Of a stretch of 56,885 nucleotides of DNA, positions 1-8,189 are shown piece after piece. Both the position numbers and the translations under genes were made by a program. Position 1 is the stretch's first letter. Each line of letters opens with the position of its first letter. The notes under the pieces are model-generated. The model had not been told where the DNA came from. It did no database searches and saw only the letters and a list, made by a program, of their open reading frames with translations. This DNA comes from Candidatus Endobugula sertula (GTDB lineage: Bacteria; Pseudomonadota; Gammaproteobacteria; Pseudomonadales; Cellvibrionaceae): positions 1 through 56,885 of the forward strand of contig MDLC01000016.1 in the NCBI GenBank assembly GCA_001723645.1, in the 5' to 3' direction.

Positions 1-2
1 TT

Positions 3-83
3 CAATTTTTTAGAAATATCAAACAATATTCTGAAGAGATCGCTTCAATTATGGCTGGTGGCTTTGAGATGAATTATACCTAA
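3..83 (+). other. 3' end of an unidentified ORF abutting narG
   Basis: An open frame enters from the left edge and ends at TAA 81-83, giving 26 residues ending in FEMNYT. I do not recognise the family. It lies directly before the point (about 100-103) where recognisable NarG sequence begins abruptly. It could be the C-terminus of a mobile-element protein that disrupted narG, or an assembly join. The narG frame is closed here by TGA at 70-72, so this stretch is not simply more narG. Confidence 0.25.
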
Positions 84-102
84 AAATCATTCGCTACAGG
101 TA

Positions 103-1682
103 TATATGCTCAAGCATTTACTCGGCACACAAAACGGTGTGCTAGGTAAAGACTTGGGTGATGCGGGCGGCCAAAAACCCACAGAAGTAAAATGGCATGA
201 TGAAGCAACAGAAGGCAAGTTGGACCTTGTAGTCACACTGGACTTTCGTATGTCCACCACCTGTTTGTATTCCGATATTGTGTTGCCATCGGCCACATGG
301 TACGAAAAAAATGATTTAAATACCTCGGATATGCACCCCTTTATTCATCCCTTATCTCGTGTGGTTGATCCTGCATGGGAAAGCCGTAGCGACTGGGAAA
401 TTTATAAAGGCATCGCCAAAAATTCTCCGAATGTTGCGAAGGGCATTTGGGGACCGAAACCGATATTGTTGCCTTACCCATTTTGCACGATACCCCTGCG
501 GAGTTAGCTCAAGGGATTGATGTCAAAGAATGGAAAAAAGGTGAGTGCGAACCCATCCCCGGAAAAACGCTACCCAATTTAGTGGAAGTGGTGCGGGATT
601 ATCCTAATACCTATAAAAAATTTACTTCTCTTGGGCCACTGATGACGAAAGTCGGCAACGGTGGTAAGGGCATTGCGTGGAATACCGATGATGAAGTGGC
701 CTTTTTAGGTGAACTTAATCATACCGTAAAAGAGGAAGGTGTGTCTAAAGACTTACCTAACATTGAAACCGACATTGATGCCGCCGAAGTGATTCTTTCA
801 CTCGCACCAGAAACCAACGGACAGGTGGCCGTTAAGGCGTGGGATGCGCTGGGTAAAATTACCGGGCGTGATCACACCCATTTAGCGAAACCGAAAGAGG
901 AAGAAAAATTACGCTTTCGAGATTTACAAGCACAGCCACGAAAAATTATTTCTTCGCCCACTTGGAGTGGTTTGGAAGACGAGCATGTGAGTTATAACGC
1001 AGGCTATACCAACGTTCATGAGCTGATCCCTTGGCGCACTTTAACAGGCCGCCAACAGTATTATCAAGACCACAGTTGGATGCGTGATTTTGGTGAAAAC
1101 CTCTGCGTGTATAAGCCACCGATTAATACCAAAACCGTGGCACCCGTTATCGATAAGTTGGGTAATAACAGCAAACACATCACGCTGAACTGGATCACGC
1201 CACACCAGAAGTGGGGTATTCACAGTACCTACTCTGAAAATCTGTTAATGCTGACCTTAAGTCGTGGCGGGCCTATTGTTTGGATCAGTGAAATCGATGA
1301 GAAAAAAATTGATGTCGAAGATAACGACTGGATTGAACTCTTCAACGTCAATGGTGCTATTGCCGCGCGTGCAGTAGTGAGTCAACGAGTCCCTGAAGGG
1401 ATGAGTATGATGTACCACGCTCAAGAAAAAATTATTAATACACCCGGTGCAGAAACCACAGGCAAGCGCGGCGGTATTCATAACTCAGTGACTCGTGCCG
1501 TGGTGAAACCCACCCATATGATCGGTGGCTATGCTCAACTGGCTTATGGCTTTAATTATTACGGCACCGTGGGTAGTAATCGTGATGAGTTTGTTGTGGT
1601 AAGAAAAATGACTAATGTGAATTGGTTAGAGGAACCTGCGGATGGTAAATCCGGCAATCTGAATCACGAGGAGAAAGCCTAA
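103..1682 (+). pseudogene. narG: Respiratory nitrate reductase alpha subunit, 5'-truncated and frameshifted
   Basis: This is the C-terminal ~525 residues of NarG, the molybdenum-cofactor catalytic subunit of the membrane-bound nitrate reductase on the cytoplasmic face; the E. coli protein is about 1247 residues. Signatures include LVVTLDFR, YSDIVLPSATWYEK, DIDAAEVILSLAPETNG, TPHQKWGIHSTYS and a C-terminus GTVGSNRDEFVVVRKM, all close to E. coli NarG as I recall it. The frame breaks at the A-run 418-422. One more A would give AKKFSECCEGHLGTETDIV, the expected NarG sequence, continuing in the frame that ends at 1682. Upstream of about position 103 the sequence stops resembling NarG (E. coli has GKGHEYMLKYLLG there) and the frame has a stop at 70-72, so about 720 residues are missing. 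The stop overlaps the narH start as TAATG, showing an ancestral narGHJI operon. Confidence 0.9.
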
Positions 1683-3241
1683 TGAAAATACGCGCACAAA
1701 TTGGCATGGTGTTAAACCTCGATAAATGTATCGGTTGCCATACCTGTTCTGTTACCTGTAAAAATGTATGGACCTCGCGCAGCGGAGTGGAATACGCTTG
1801 GTTTAATAATGTGGAATCCAAACCCGGTGTGGGTTACCCCAATAATTGGGAGAATCAGGATAAATGGAAAGGCGGGTGGGAACGCACCAAAAACGATGAA
1901 CTTAAACCCAAGATCGGTGGCAAGTTAAAAGTCTTATCCAAGCTGTTTGCCAACCCCGATTTACCAGAAATTGATGACTATTACGAACCGTTTACTTACG
2001 AGTATGATCGCCTGCAAAAAGCACCGGAAGTAAAAACACCACCCACGGCACGTGCCCACTCGGCAATTACTGGCGAAAAAATGGAAAAACCCAAAACCGG
2101 CCCCAATTGGGAAGAAATTTTGGGTGGCGAATTTGACAAACGCAGCAAGGATTACAATTTTAAAGAAATAGAAAAGGATATTTACGGGCAATTTGAACAT
2201 ACCTTTATGATGTATTTGCCACGTTTATGTGAGCATTGTCTTAACCCCACCTGTGTGGCTTCTTGCCCGAGTGGTGCGATTTATAAGCGGGAAGAAGACG
2301 GCATTGTACTGATTGATCAGGATAAATGTCGCGGTTGGCGTATGTGTGTCAGTGGCTGCCCCTATAAAAAAATCTATTTTAATTGGGAATCGGGCAAGTC
2401 AGAAAAATGCACCTTCTGTTATCCAAGAATTGAAGCTGGTGACCCAACGGTCTGTTCTGAAACCTGTGTGGGTCGTATTCGTTACTTGGGCGTACTCTTG
2501 TACGATGCCGATAAAATTGCCGATGCCGCCAGCGTAGAAGATGAAGAAGATTTATATCAATCACAATTAAATATTTTTCTTGACCCTAATGACCTGGCAA
2601 TGATTAAACAGGCGAAAAAAGACGGCGTTCCCGATAGTTGGTTAGAGGCCGCTAAACGCTCACCCGTTTATAAAATGGCCATGGACTGGAAAGTGGCTTT
2701 TCCGCTACATCCAGAGTACCGCACCTTACCCATGGTTTGGTATATCCCACCACTGTCGCCCATTCAAGGTGCAGCAGAACAAACGGGGGTGATCCCCGAC
2801 GTTAACGATCTGCGAATCCCTGTGAAGTACCTCGCTAATATGTTAACCGCTGGTCAAGAGCAACCCGTTGTTCATGCATTAGAAAGAATGCTCGCTATGC
2901 GCTCTTTTATGCGAAGCAAAACCGTGGAAGGCATTGCGGATATGGATATTCTTAACAACGTTGGATTAGACGAGGCCACGCTGGATGATATGTACCAGAT
3001 AATGGCCATTGCTAATTATGAAGACCGTTATGTGATTCCTACTAACCATCGCGAATACGCTGGCAAAACCCCGTTTGATAACGAAATTGCCTTTGAAAAC
3101 CGCTCAGCCTGTGGCTTTAGTTTTGGTAATGGTTGTTCAGGTGGTGATAGTAAGCCCAGCCTGTTCGAACCCGTTAAATTTGCCAACACCATGAATGGCA
3201 AGCCCGTTGACCGAACCAAAAAACAAACCCCAAAAGGATAA
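1682..3241 (+). CDS. narH: Respiratory nitrate reductase beta subunit (iron-sulfur)
   Basis: NarH passes electrons from the haem b of NarI to NarG through four iron-sulfur clusters. The 519-residue product matches the usual length (E. coli 512). Cysteine groups are visible in order: CIGCHTCSVTC near residue 16, CEHCLNPTCVASCP near 184, CRGWRMCVSGCP near 218 (with the Trp that replaces a cluster ligand in NarH, as expected for its [3Fe-4S] centre), and CTFC followed by CSETC near 241-260. LHPEYRTLPMVWY is a further NarH signature. The start overlaps the narG stop by one base and narJ follows within ten bases, so the gene is in the operon and appears intact even though narG is not. Confidence 0.97.
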   Translation: MKIRAQIGMVLNLDKCIGCHTCSVTCKNVWTSRSGVEYAWFNNVESKPGVGYPNNWENQDKWKGGWERTKNDELKPKIGGKLKVLSKLFANPDLPEIDDYYEPFTYEYDRLQKAPEVKTPPTARAHSAITGEKMEKPKTGPNWEEILGGEFDKRSKDYNFKEIEKDIYGQFEHTFMMYLPRLCEHCLNPTCVASCPSGAIYKREEDGIVLIDQDKCRGWRMCVSGCPYKKIYFNWESGKSEKCTFCYPRIEAGDPTVCSETCVGRIRYLGVLLYDADKIADAASVEDEEDLYQSQLNIFLDPNDLAMIKQAKKDGVPDSWLEAAKRSPVYKMAMDWKVAFPLHPEYRTLPMVWYIPPLSPIQGAAEQTGVIPDVNDLRIPVKYLANMLTAGQEQPVVHALERMLAMRSFMRSKTVEGIADMDILNNVGLDEATLDDMYQIMAIANYEDRYVIPTNHREYAGKTPFDNEIAFENRSACGFSFGNGCSGGDSKPSLFEPVKFANTMNGKPVDRTKKQTPKG

Positions 3242-3248
3242 GCAAATA

Positions 3249-3968
3249 ATGAAGACAATAAAAATGTTAGGTTTATTACTGACTTATCCGGTACCAGAAA
3301 CAGTTTTACATTGGCCAGAAATGTTGGATTTATTAGCTAATGAAAAAATCCTGCCGAAGAAATCATTAAAATTAATCCAACAATGGATTAATAATAAAAA
3401 AGCGCAGGATATTTATCAACTACAAGAGGACTATGTTGAGACCTTTGATCGCAGTCGTGGTCACTGCCTGCATTTGTTTGAGCATATTCATGGTGAATCC
3501 CGTGAGCGTGGTCAGGCCATGGTCGACCTTTCAACCATGTATGCCGAAAAAGGCTTAACGATTAGTCAAGCAGAACTCCCTGATTACCTGCCGTTATTTT
3601 TAGAATATTGCTCACGTTGTGATTATCAAGAAGCCCAAGGCTTATTAAGCGAAATCACTACTATCGTGGCGGCAATCGGTGCCAAGCTAAAAGCACGGGA
3701 TAACGACTACCATGTAATTTTTGATACCTTGCAAGTGTTAGCAAAAACCAAAGTAGACCAAGCGGTTATTGATGCTGCTCTCGCGTATGTTGCAGCAGAA
3801 GATACCCGTCTTGAAGCCCTAGATAAAGAATGGGAAGAAGCTGCTGCCTTTGGTGGTGACCCTCAACAAGAGGATTGCCACAGTTGCCCGTCAATCAATA
3901 CGCCGACTAATCAATCATCGTCTCACACTGATCAAGAACAAATCATTACTATGGTAGGAGGTGCCTAA
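3249..3968 (+). CDS. narJ: Nitrate reductase molybdenum cofactor assembly chaperone
   Basis: NarJ is a cytoplasmic chaperone of the TorD/DmsD/NarJ group that holds NarGH while the molybdenum cofactor is inserted; it is not part of the final enzyme. The 239-residue product starts MKTIKMLGLLLTYP and carries the family stretch YVETFDRSRGHCLHLFEHIHGESRERGQ split over residues ~63-90, then LPDYLPLFLEY. I chose the ATG at 3249 over an in-frame ATG 54 bases upstream because AAAAGGA precedes it and NarJ proteins begin here. The stop overlaps the narI start as TAATG. The C-terminal ~25 residues are Ser/Thr/Gln-rich and look disordered. Confidence 0.94.
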   Translation: MKTIKMLGLLLTYPVPETVLHWPEMLDLLANEKILPKKSLKLIQQWINNKKAQDIYQLQEDYVETFDRSRGHCLHLFEHIHGESRERGQAMVDLSTMYAEKGLTISQAELPDYLPLFLEYCSRCDYQEAQGLLSEITTIVAAIGAKLKARDNDYHVIFDTLQVLAKTKVDQAVIDAALAYVAAEDTRLEALDKEWEEAAAFGGDPQQEDCHSCPSINTPTNQSSSHTDQEQIITMVGGA

Positions 3969-4654
3969 TGGGCGAGTATTTAAATCAATTCTTTTTTGGT
4001 CTCTACCCTTATATTGCCTTAATGGTATTTTTAGTTGGGAGCTTGTTTCGCTATGACCGTGATCAATACACATGGAAAGCCGATTCCAGTCAGTTACTTC
4101 GATCTAAAGGAATGCGCGTAGGCAGTAACTTATTTCACGTGGGTATTATTTTATTATTTTTTGGTCATCTAGTGGGTTTGTTAACCCCTGAGCCGGTTTA
4201 TCATATTTTTATGTCCGCAGGCACCAAACAACTCATGGCCATGGTGGCCGGTGGTATTTTCGGAACCATCTGTTTTATCGGTATGACGATTTTGGTAAGA
4301 CGCCGTTTGTTTGATCCGCGTATACGTGCAACCAGTAAGTCCTCTGATATTGCTATTTTACTCATTCTTTATGTGCAACTCATTTTAGGTTTACTAACCA
4401 TTCCCTTTTCAGCGCAACATATGGATGGCAGCTCTATGGTTGCTTTAGCCAATTGGGCACAATATATCGTGACGTTTCGTTCAGGTGCGGCTGATTTTGT
4501 GTTACATGAAGCCTGGATCTTTAAACTGCATTTATTTTTGGGCTTAACGATCTTTTTGATTTTTCCGTTTACGCGTCTGGTGCATGTATTTAGTGTACCT
4601 GTGAAATATTTAACCCGCAAAGGCTATCAAATTGTACGCAGTCGAGGGGCGTAA
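3968..4654 (+). CDS. narI: Respiratory nitrate reductase gamma subunit (cytochrome b)
   Basis: NarI anchors the NarGH dimer to the inner membrane, oxidises quinol through two b-type haems and passes electrons to NarH. The 228-residue product has the usual length and five hydrophobic segments, the first at residues ~9-25. The N-terminus starts in the membrane with FGLYPYIALMVFLVGS, and VGSNLFHVGIILLFFGHLVGL has His residues placed like haem ligands. The C-terminal segment FPFTRLVHVFSVPVKYL is typical. It overlaps narJ by one base. No narK or narXL lies in the window, so the operon's 5' genes, if present, are outside or lost. Confidence 0.95.
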   Translation: MGEYLNQFFFGLYPYIALMVFLVGSLFRYDRDQYTWKADSSQLLRSKGMRVGSNLFHVGIILLFFGHLVGLLTPEPVYHIFMSAGTKQLMAMVAGGIFGTICFIGMTILVRRRLFDPRIRATSKSSDIAILLILYVQLILGLLTIPFSAQHMDGSSMVALANWAQYIVTFRSGAADFVLHEAWIFKLHLFLGLTIFLIFPFTRLVHVFSVPVKYLTRKGYQIVRSRGA

Positions 4655-4658
4655 AAAG

Positions 4659-4730
4659 ATGGAGTATTCACTAGACAACGTAAAAGTGATTAAGAATAAA
4701 GTGGTCAGTGAACTCAAAGGTTGTTCCTAA
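4659..4730 (+). other. Tiny ORF after narI (23 aa), doubtful
   Basis: A 23-residue frame, MEYSLDNVKVIKNKVVSELK then GCS, begins four bases after the narI stop. The purine-rich AAAAAG before the ATG is too close to be a convincing ribosome site. Its end lies inside the left arm of a strong hairpin. It may be a gene remnant, a leader peptide or chance; no family is recognised. Confidence 0.2.
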
Positions 4731-4749
4731 AAATATTTGGGAACAACCT
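4718..4749 (+). terminator. Hairpin after narI, possible transcript end
   Basis: AGGTTGTTCC (4718-4727) and GGAACAACCT (4740-4749) are perfect inverted arms. The inner T.G and three A-T pairs extend the stem to about 14 bp with a four-base loop. No T-run follows (CCAGGGAAAGG), so it is not a classic intrinsic terminator. It could end or stabilise the nar transcript or act before nrdJ. Confidence 0.4.
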
Positions 4750-4790
4750 CCAGGGAAAGGAGGGGAATAAGTGGGTAATGGAAATTACAG

Positions 4791-4812
4791 TATATTTTTT
4801 CTTTAAAATATA
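4791..4812 (+). promoter_or_regulatory. AT-rich inverted repeat before nrdJa
   Basis: TATATTTT and AAAATATA form a perfect 8-bp inverted repeat around a 6-base spacer, about 18 bases before the nrdJa start. It could overlap a promoter or regulator site. It only loosely resembles an NrdR box and I found no second copy, so the assignment is weak. Confidence 0.2.
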
Positions 4813-4830
4813 TTGCAAGTAGGTTAAAAA

Positions 4831-7000
4831 ATGAATGCAGATATAGAAACGACTAAAAAAATCAATAATAACAATACGCTTAAAGAAAAAAATATCCCCA
4901 TGCAGGCAGCCTCTTTCGATATTTGGGATAAAAAGTACCGCTTAAGAAATAAAAAAGGCGAGGCAGTTGATGAAGATATCAATACCAGTTATCAACGGGT
5001 TTCTCGGTCTTTGGCTGAAGTAGAAAACAAAGATCAACAAGAGCATTGGTACCAGAAGTTTTTATGGGCGCTAAAACAAGGCGCTATTCCCGCAGGCAGA
5101 ATTATGTCTAATGTGGGGGCACAAGCGTATAAACCCGCTACCTCTACGATTAATTGTACCGTAGCGGGCACCATTGATGATTCTATTGACGATATTTTTA
5201 ATAAATTACACGAGGCGGGTTTAACCTTAAAAACCGGTGCCGGTATTGGCTATGAATTCTCTACCTTGCGCCCTAAAGGTTCCTATGTATCAGGTGCTGG
5301 CGCACGTACCTCAGGGCCACTGTCGTTTATGGATATCTACGACAAAATGTGTTTTACCATTTCATCGGCTGGTGGCCGTCGTGGTGCACAGATGGCTACC
5401 TTTGATGTAGGGCATCCTGATGTTTTTGATTTTATTCAAGCCAAACGGGAAGACGGTCGCTTACGGCAATTTAATTTATCCCTATTAATTACTGATAAAT
5501 TTATGCAAGCTGTAGAGCAGGATAATGATTGGGATTTGGTTTTCCCGATGACTGAAAAAGAGTGGGACTCTTACACTTCTAATAGCGATAATCTACAAAA
5601 AATTATCTGGCGTGATTGGCCCATTCAACAAGGGTATCGCGTTAATGATGAAGGTAAAGTCGCCTGTACAATTTATCAGACGGTTCCCGCTCAAAAACTG
5701 TGGGATACCATTATGCAATCCACCTATGATTTTGCTGAGCCCGGCTTTATTTTAATCGACCAGTACAATCGTATGAATAATAACTGGTTCTGTGAAAATA
5801 TTCGCGCAACTAACCCTTGTGGTGAGCAGGGCTTGCCTCCTTATGGTGCTTGTTTACTCGGCTCAATTAATCTTACTCATTTTGTTGATCAACCTTTTAC
5901 AAAAGAGGCGTCGTTTGATTGGCAACGTTTCCGTGATGTGGTGAGTATTTTTACTCGCATGCTGGATAATGTGGTAGAACTCAATGGTTTACCTTTAAGA
6001 GAACAGCGAGAAGAAATCCTGCAAAAGCGCAGGCATGGTATGGGTTTTTTAGGTTTAGGCTCAGCAATGACAATGTTGCAAATGCTTTATGGGTCCAATG
6101 CATCGGTGGCATTTACCGAACAAGTCAGTCGTGAATTAGCCGTAGAAGGTTGGAAAGCGGCGCTTGCATTGGCGCAAGAAAAAGGCCCAGCACCGATCAT
6201 GACACAAGAGTTTTTAGTCACTGATGAGATGCTGTTACAGCGTCCAGAGATGGTTGACGATGGCTACCAAGCGGGTGATAAGGTGGAAGGTAAAATTCTG
6301 CACGCACGTTATAGCCAGTACATGAAAAAAATAGCGGAGGTTGAACCAGAATTAGTGAAGGCACTTAGCCAAGTGGGCGCGCGCTTTACCCATCATAGCT
6401 CTATTGCGCCAACAGGTACCATTGCATTATCACTCGGTAATAATGTAAGTAATGGCATAGAGCCTAGCTTTGCTCATCACTATGCGCGCAATATTATTCG
6501 TGAAGGCAAAAAAAACCAAAGAAAAAGTAGATGTCTTTTCCTATGAGCTATTGGCTTATCGCGCCTTAATCAATTCGCAAGCTATGCCCTACCGTGAAGA
6601 GCCTTCGCAACAGTTGCCCGATTATTTTGTTAGTGCTGATAGCCTTACTCCGCAACAGCATGTCGATGTACAAGCTGCTGCCCAACAATGGGTTGATTCG
6701 TCCATTTCAAAAACTATTAATGTGCCTACCGATTACCACTACGCAGCATTTAAAGATATTTATACCTATGCCTATCAACAAGGCTTAAAAGGGTGTACGA
6801 CATTTCGTTTTAATCCTGAGGCTTTTCAGGGTGTATTGGTTAAGGAGAATGATTTAGCGAATACCACCTATCGCTTTACTCTGGAGGATGGCTCAGTGGT
6901 TGAAGCAAAAGGCAATGATGAAGTGGAATATGATGGAGAAACCCATACGGCAGCGAATTTGTATGATGCGTTAAAGGAAGGGTATTACAGTAAATTGTAA
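4831..7000 (+). CDS. nrdJa: Adenosylcobalamin-dependent ribonucleotide reductase, catalytic part (frameshifted)
   Basis: Class II reductases make deoxyribonucleotides using adenosylcobalamin, with or without oxygen, which suits an organism that also respires nitrate. The corrected protein is about 722 residues, like Pseudomonas NrdJa (about 730). It contains AASFDIWDKKYRL near the start, the active-site region STINCTVAGTIDDSI, the NPCGEQGLPPYGACLLGSINL block around residues 329-349, and APTGTIALSLGNNVSNGIEPSFAHHY. The frame breaks in an A8 tract at 6508-6515. With seven A's the protein reads on as EGKKTKEKVDVFSYELLAYRA and ends at 7000; as given it stops at 6546. A start at 4831 is supported by AGTAGG upstream; another Met lies 23 codons in. 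The break is either a sequencing error, slippage-corrected, or a real lesion. Confidence 0.92.
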
Positions 7001-7120
7001 TGTGGAAGTCTAAAAGTATGTCAGGGTGATGAATAGTGGCGCATGTTATGGATGTGTATTAGAGAGTTATATTTTTTGAAGACTGTAAGTGTGACGTTGC
7101 ATATAAACAGGTAAAAATGT

Positions 7121-7846
7121 ATGAGTCTTAAAATTGATAAAAAAATCACTCAGTATGAAGTGGTTAATACTGAAGAAAAAGTGGCTGAAACTGACGACGA
7201 AAAAGTAAAAACATCACAGAGCGAAAATGATTCAAATGAAGAGGGCGCCGATATTATTCATATGCACGAGAAGCTAGAACGTCCAGAGGCGTTATTGGGT
7301 TCTACCTATAAAATTAAAACACCATTATCGGCTCATGCACTTTATGTCACGATTAATGATGTGGTGCTTAACCCCGGTACTGAGCATGAGCTGCGCCGCC
7401 CCTTTGAAATTTTTATTAACTCCAAAAATATGGAACATTACCAATGGATTGCTGCACTAACATTGATTACTTCAGCGGTATTTCGTAAAGGCGGTGATAT
7501 CACCTTTTTGGTCGATGAACTACGAGGAGTGTTTGATCCTCAAGGCGGTTATTTTAAACGTGGTGGTCGCTATATGCCGTCTATTGTGGCAGAGATTGGT
7601 GATGCCATCGAAAACCATATGCAAATGATTGGTTTATTAGAACCTAAAAAACTCGATAAATATCAACAGCAATTAATTGATGAAAAACGCCAACAGTATG
7701 AGCAAACCCTAGCAACACCTCCAGTAGCAGACAGTAACGAATTCCCAGCAGGCTCGCAGCTCTGCAAAAAGTGTCTTACCAAGGCCATGATAAAAATGGA
7801 TGGCTGTTTGACCTGTCTTAATTGTGGTGAGTCTACCTGTAGTTAA
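7121..7846 (+). CDS. nrdJb: Ribonucleotide reductase NrdJb accessory subunit (TSCPD domain)
   Basis: In Pseudomonas the class II reductase is split and NrdJb, which corresponds to the C-terminal part of one-chain enzymes, is needed for activity. This 241-residue product has an acidic low-complexity N-terminus (~1-60), a TSCPD-like domain (~65-175, with LYVTINDVVLNPGT and FEIFINSKN) and a C-terminal cysteine cluster CKKC...CLTCLNCGESTC that looks like a zinc ribbon or redox pair region. It lies 120 bases after nrdJa on the same strand and is intact, arguing that the reductase is still in use. The start ATG follows AACAGGTAAAAATGT. Confidence 0.85.
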   Translation: MSLKIDKKITQYEVVNTEEKVAETDDEKVKTSQSENDSNEEGADIIHMHEKLERPEALLGSTYKIKTPLSAHALYVTINDVVLNPGTEHELRRPFEIFINSKNMEHYQWIAALTLITSAVFRKGGDITFLVDELRGVFDPQGGYFKRGGRYMPSIVAEIGDAIENHMQMIGLLEPKKLDKYQQQLIDEKRQQYEQTLATPPVADSNEFPAGSQLCKKCLTKAMIKMDGCLTCLNCGESTCS

Positions 7847-7867
7847 AGCTAAAAAAGAGAGGATAAA

Positions 7868-8167
7868 ATGAAAAACACACACTACAAAAAAATGGCCGGA
7901 ACCGCTGCGGTATTTATTTCGGCAGATTATCAAAATGCATCCCCAGTTGAACGTGACAGCCTGGTGTGGAATGCGGAAGAACTCCACCTTAGTGAACTAC
8001 CAGAACAGCGCCAACAAAAACCTGCCATGGCAACCGTACTTGCCCTGGAAGGGCTGGAATACTATGACCAACCTGAAAATGGTGATATTCGCCAGGTTGA
8101 GTGTATGGGCGTTGAGTTTGTCTACTCTGCGCGGGCGCGAGCGTGGGTGCAATTGGAAGCAGGGTAA
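7868..8167 (+). CDS. Small conserved-looking protein downstream of nrdJb, function unknown
   Basis: This 99-residue product follows nrdJb by 21 bases with a good ribosome site (AGAGAGG before ATAAAATG), so it is probably co-transcribed with the reductase genes. No signal peptide, membrane segment or known motif is visible. The C-terminal part (IRQVECMGVEFVYSAR then ARAWVQLEAG) has a decayed second copy about 2 kb downstream at 10093-10164, in which the same reading frame is kept except for a TAG. That second copy shows this C-terminus was once encoded twice. I do not recognise the family; a role linked to NrdJ is inference from position only. Confidence 0.65.
   Translation: MKNTHYKKMAGTAAVFISADYQNASPVERDSLVWNAEELHLSELPEQRQQKPAMATVLALEGLEYYDQPENGDIRQVECMGVEFVYSARARAWVQLEAG
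8096..8167 (+). repeat. Left copy of 72-nt repeat (end of the unknown gene)
   Basis: This gene end matches 10093-10164 codon for codon; TTGAGTGTATGGGCGTTGAG and the five bases after it are identical in both. The two copies flank the chemoreceptor gene at 8190-9896. Confidence 0.8.
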
Positions 8168-8189
8168 GAGATATACCTATTGTTAAGGT

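Noticed and set aside
4731-4830. Cobalamin riboswitch before the B12-dependent nrdJa
   Set aside because: The spacer is short and I could not find the B12 box or the conserved core; only a plain hairpin and an AT-rich repeat are seen.
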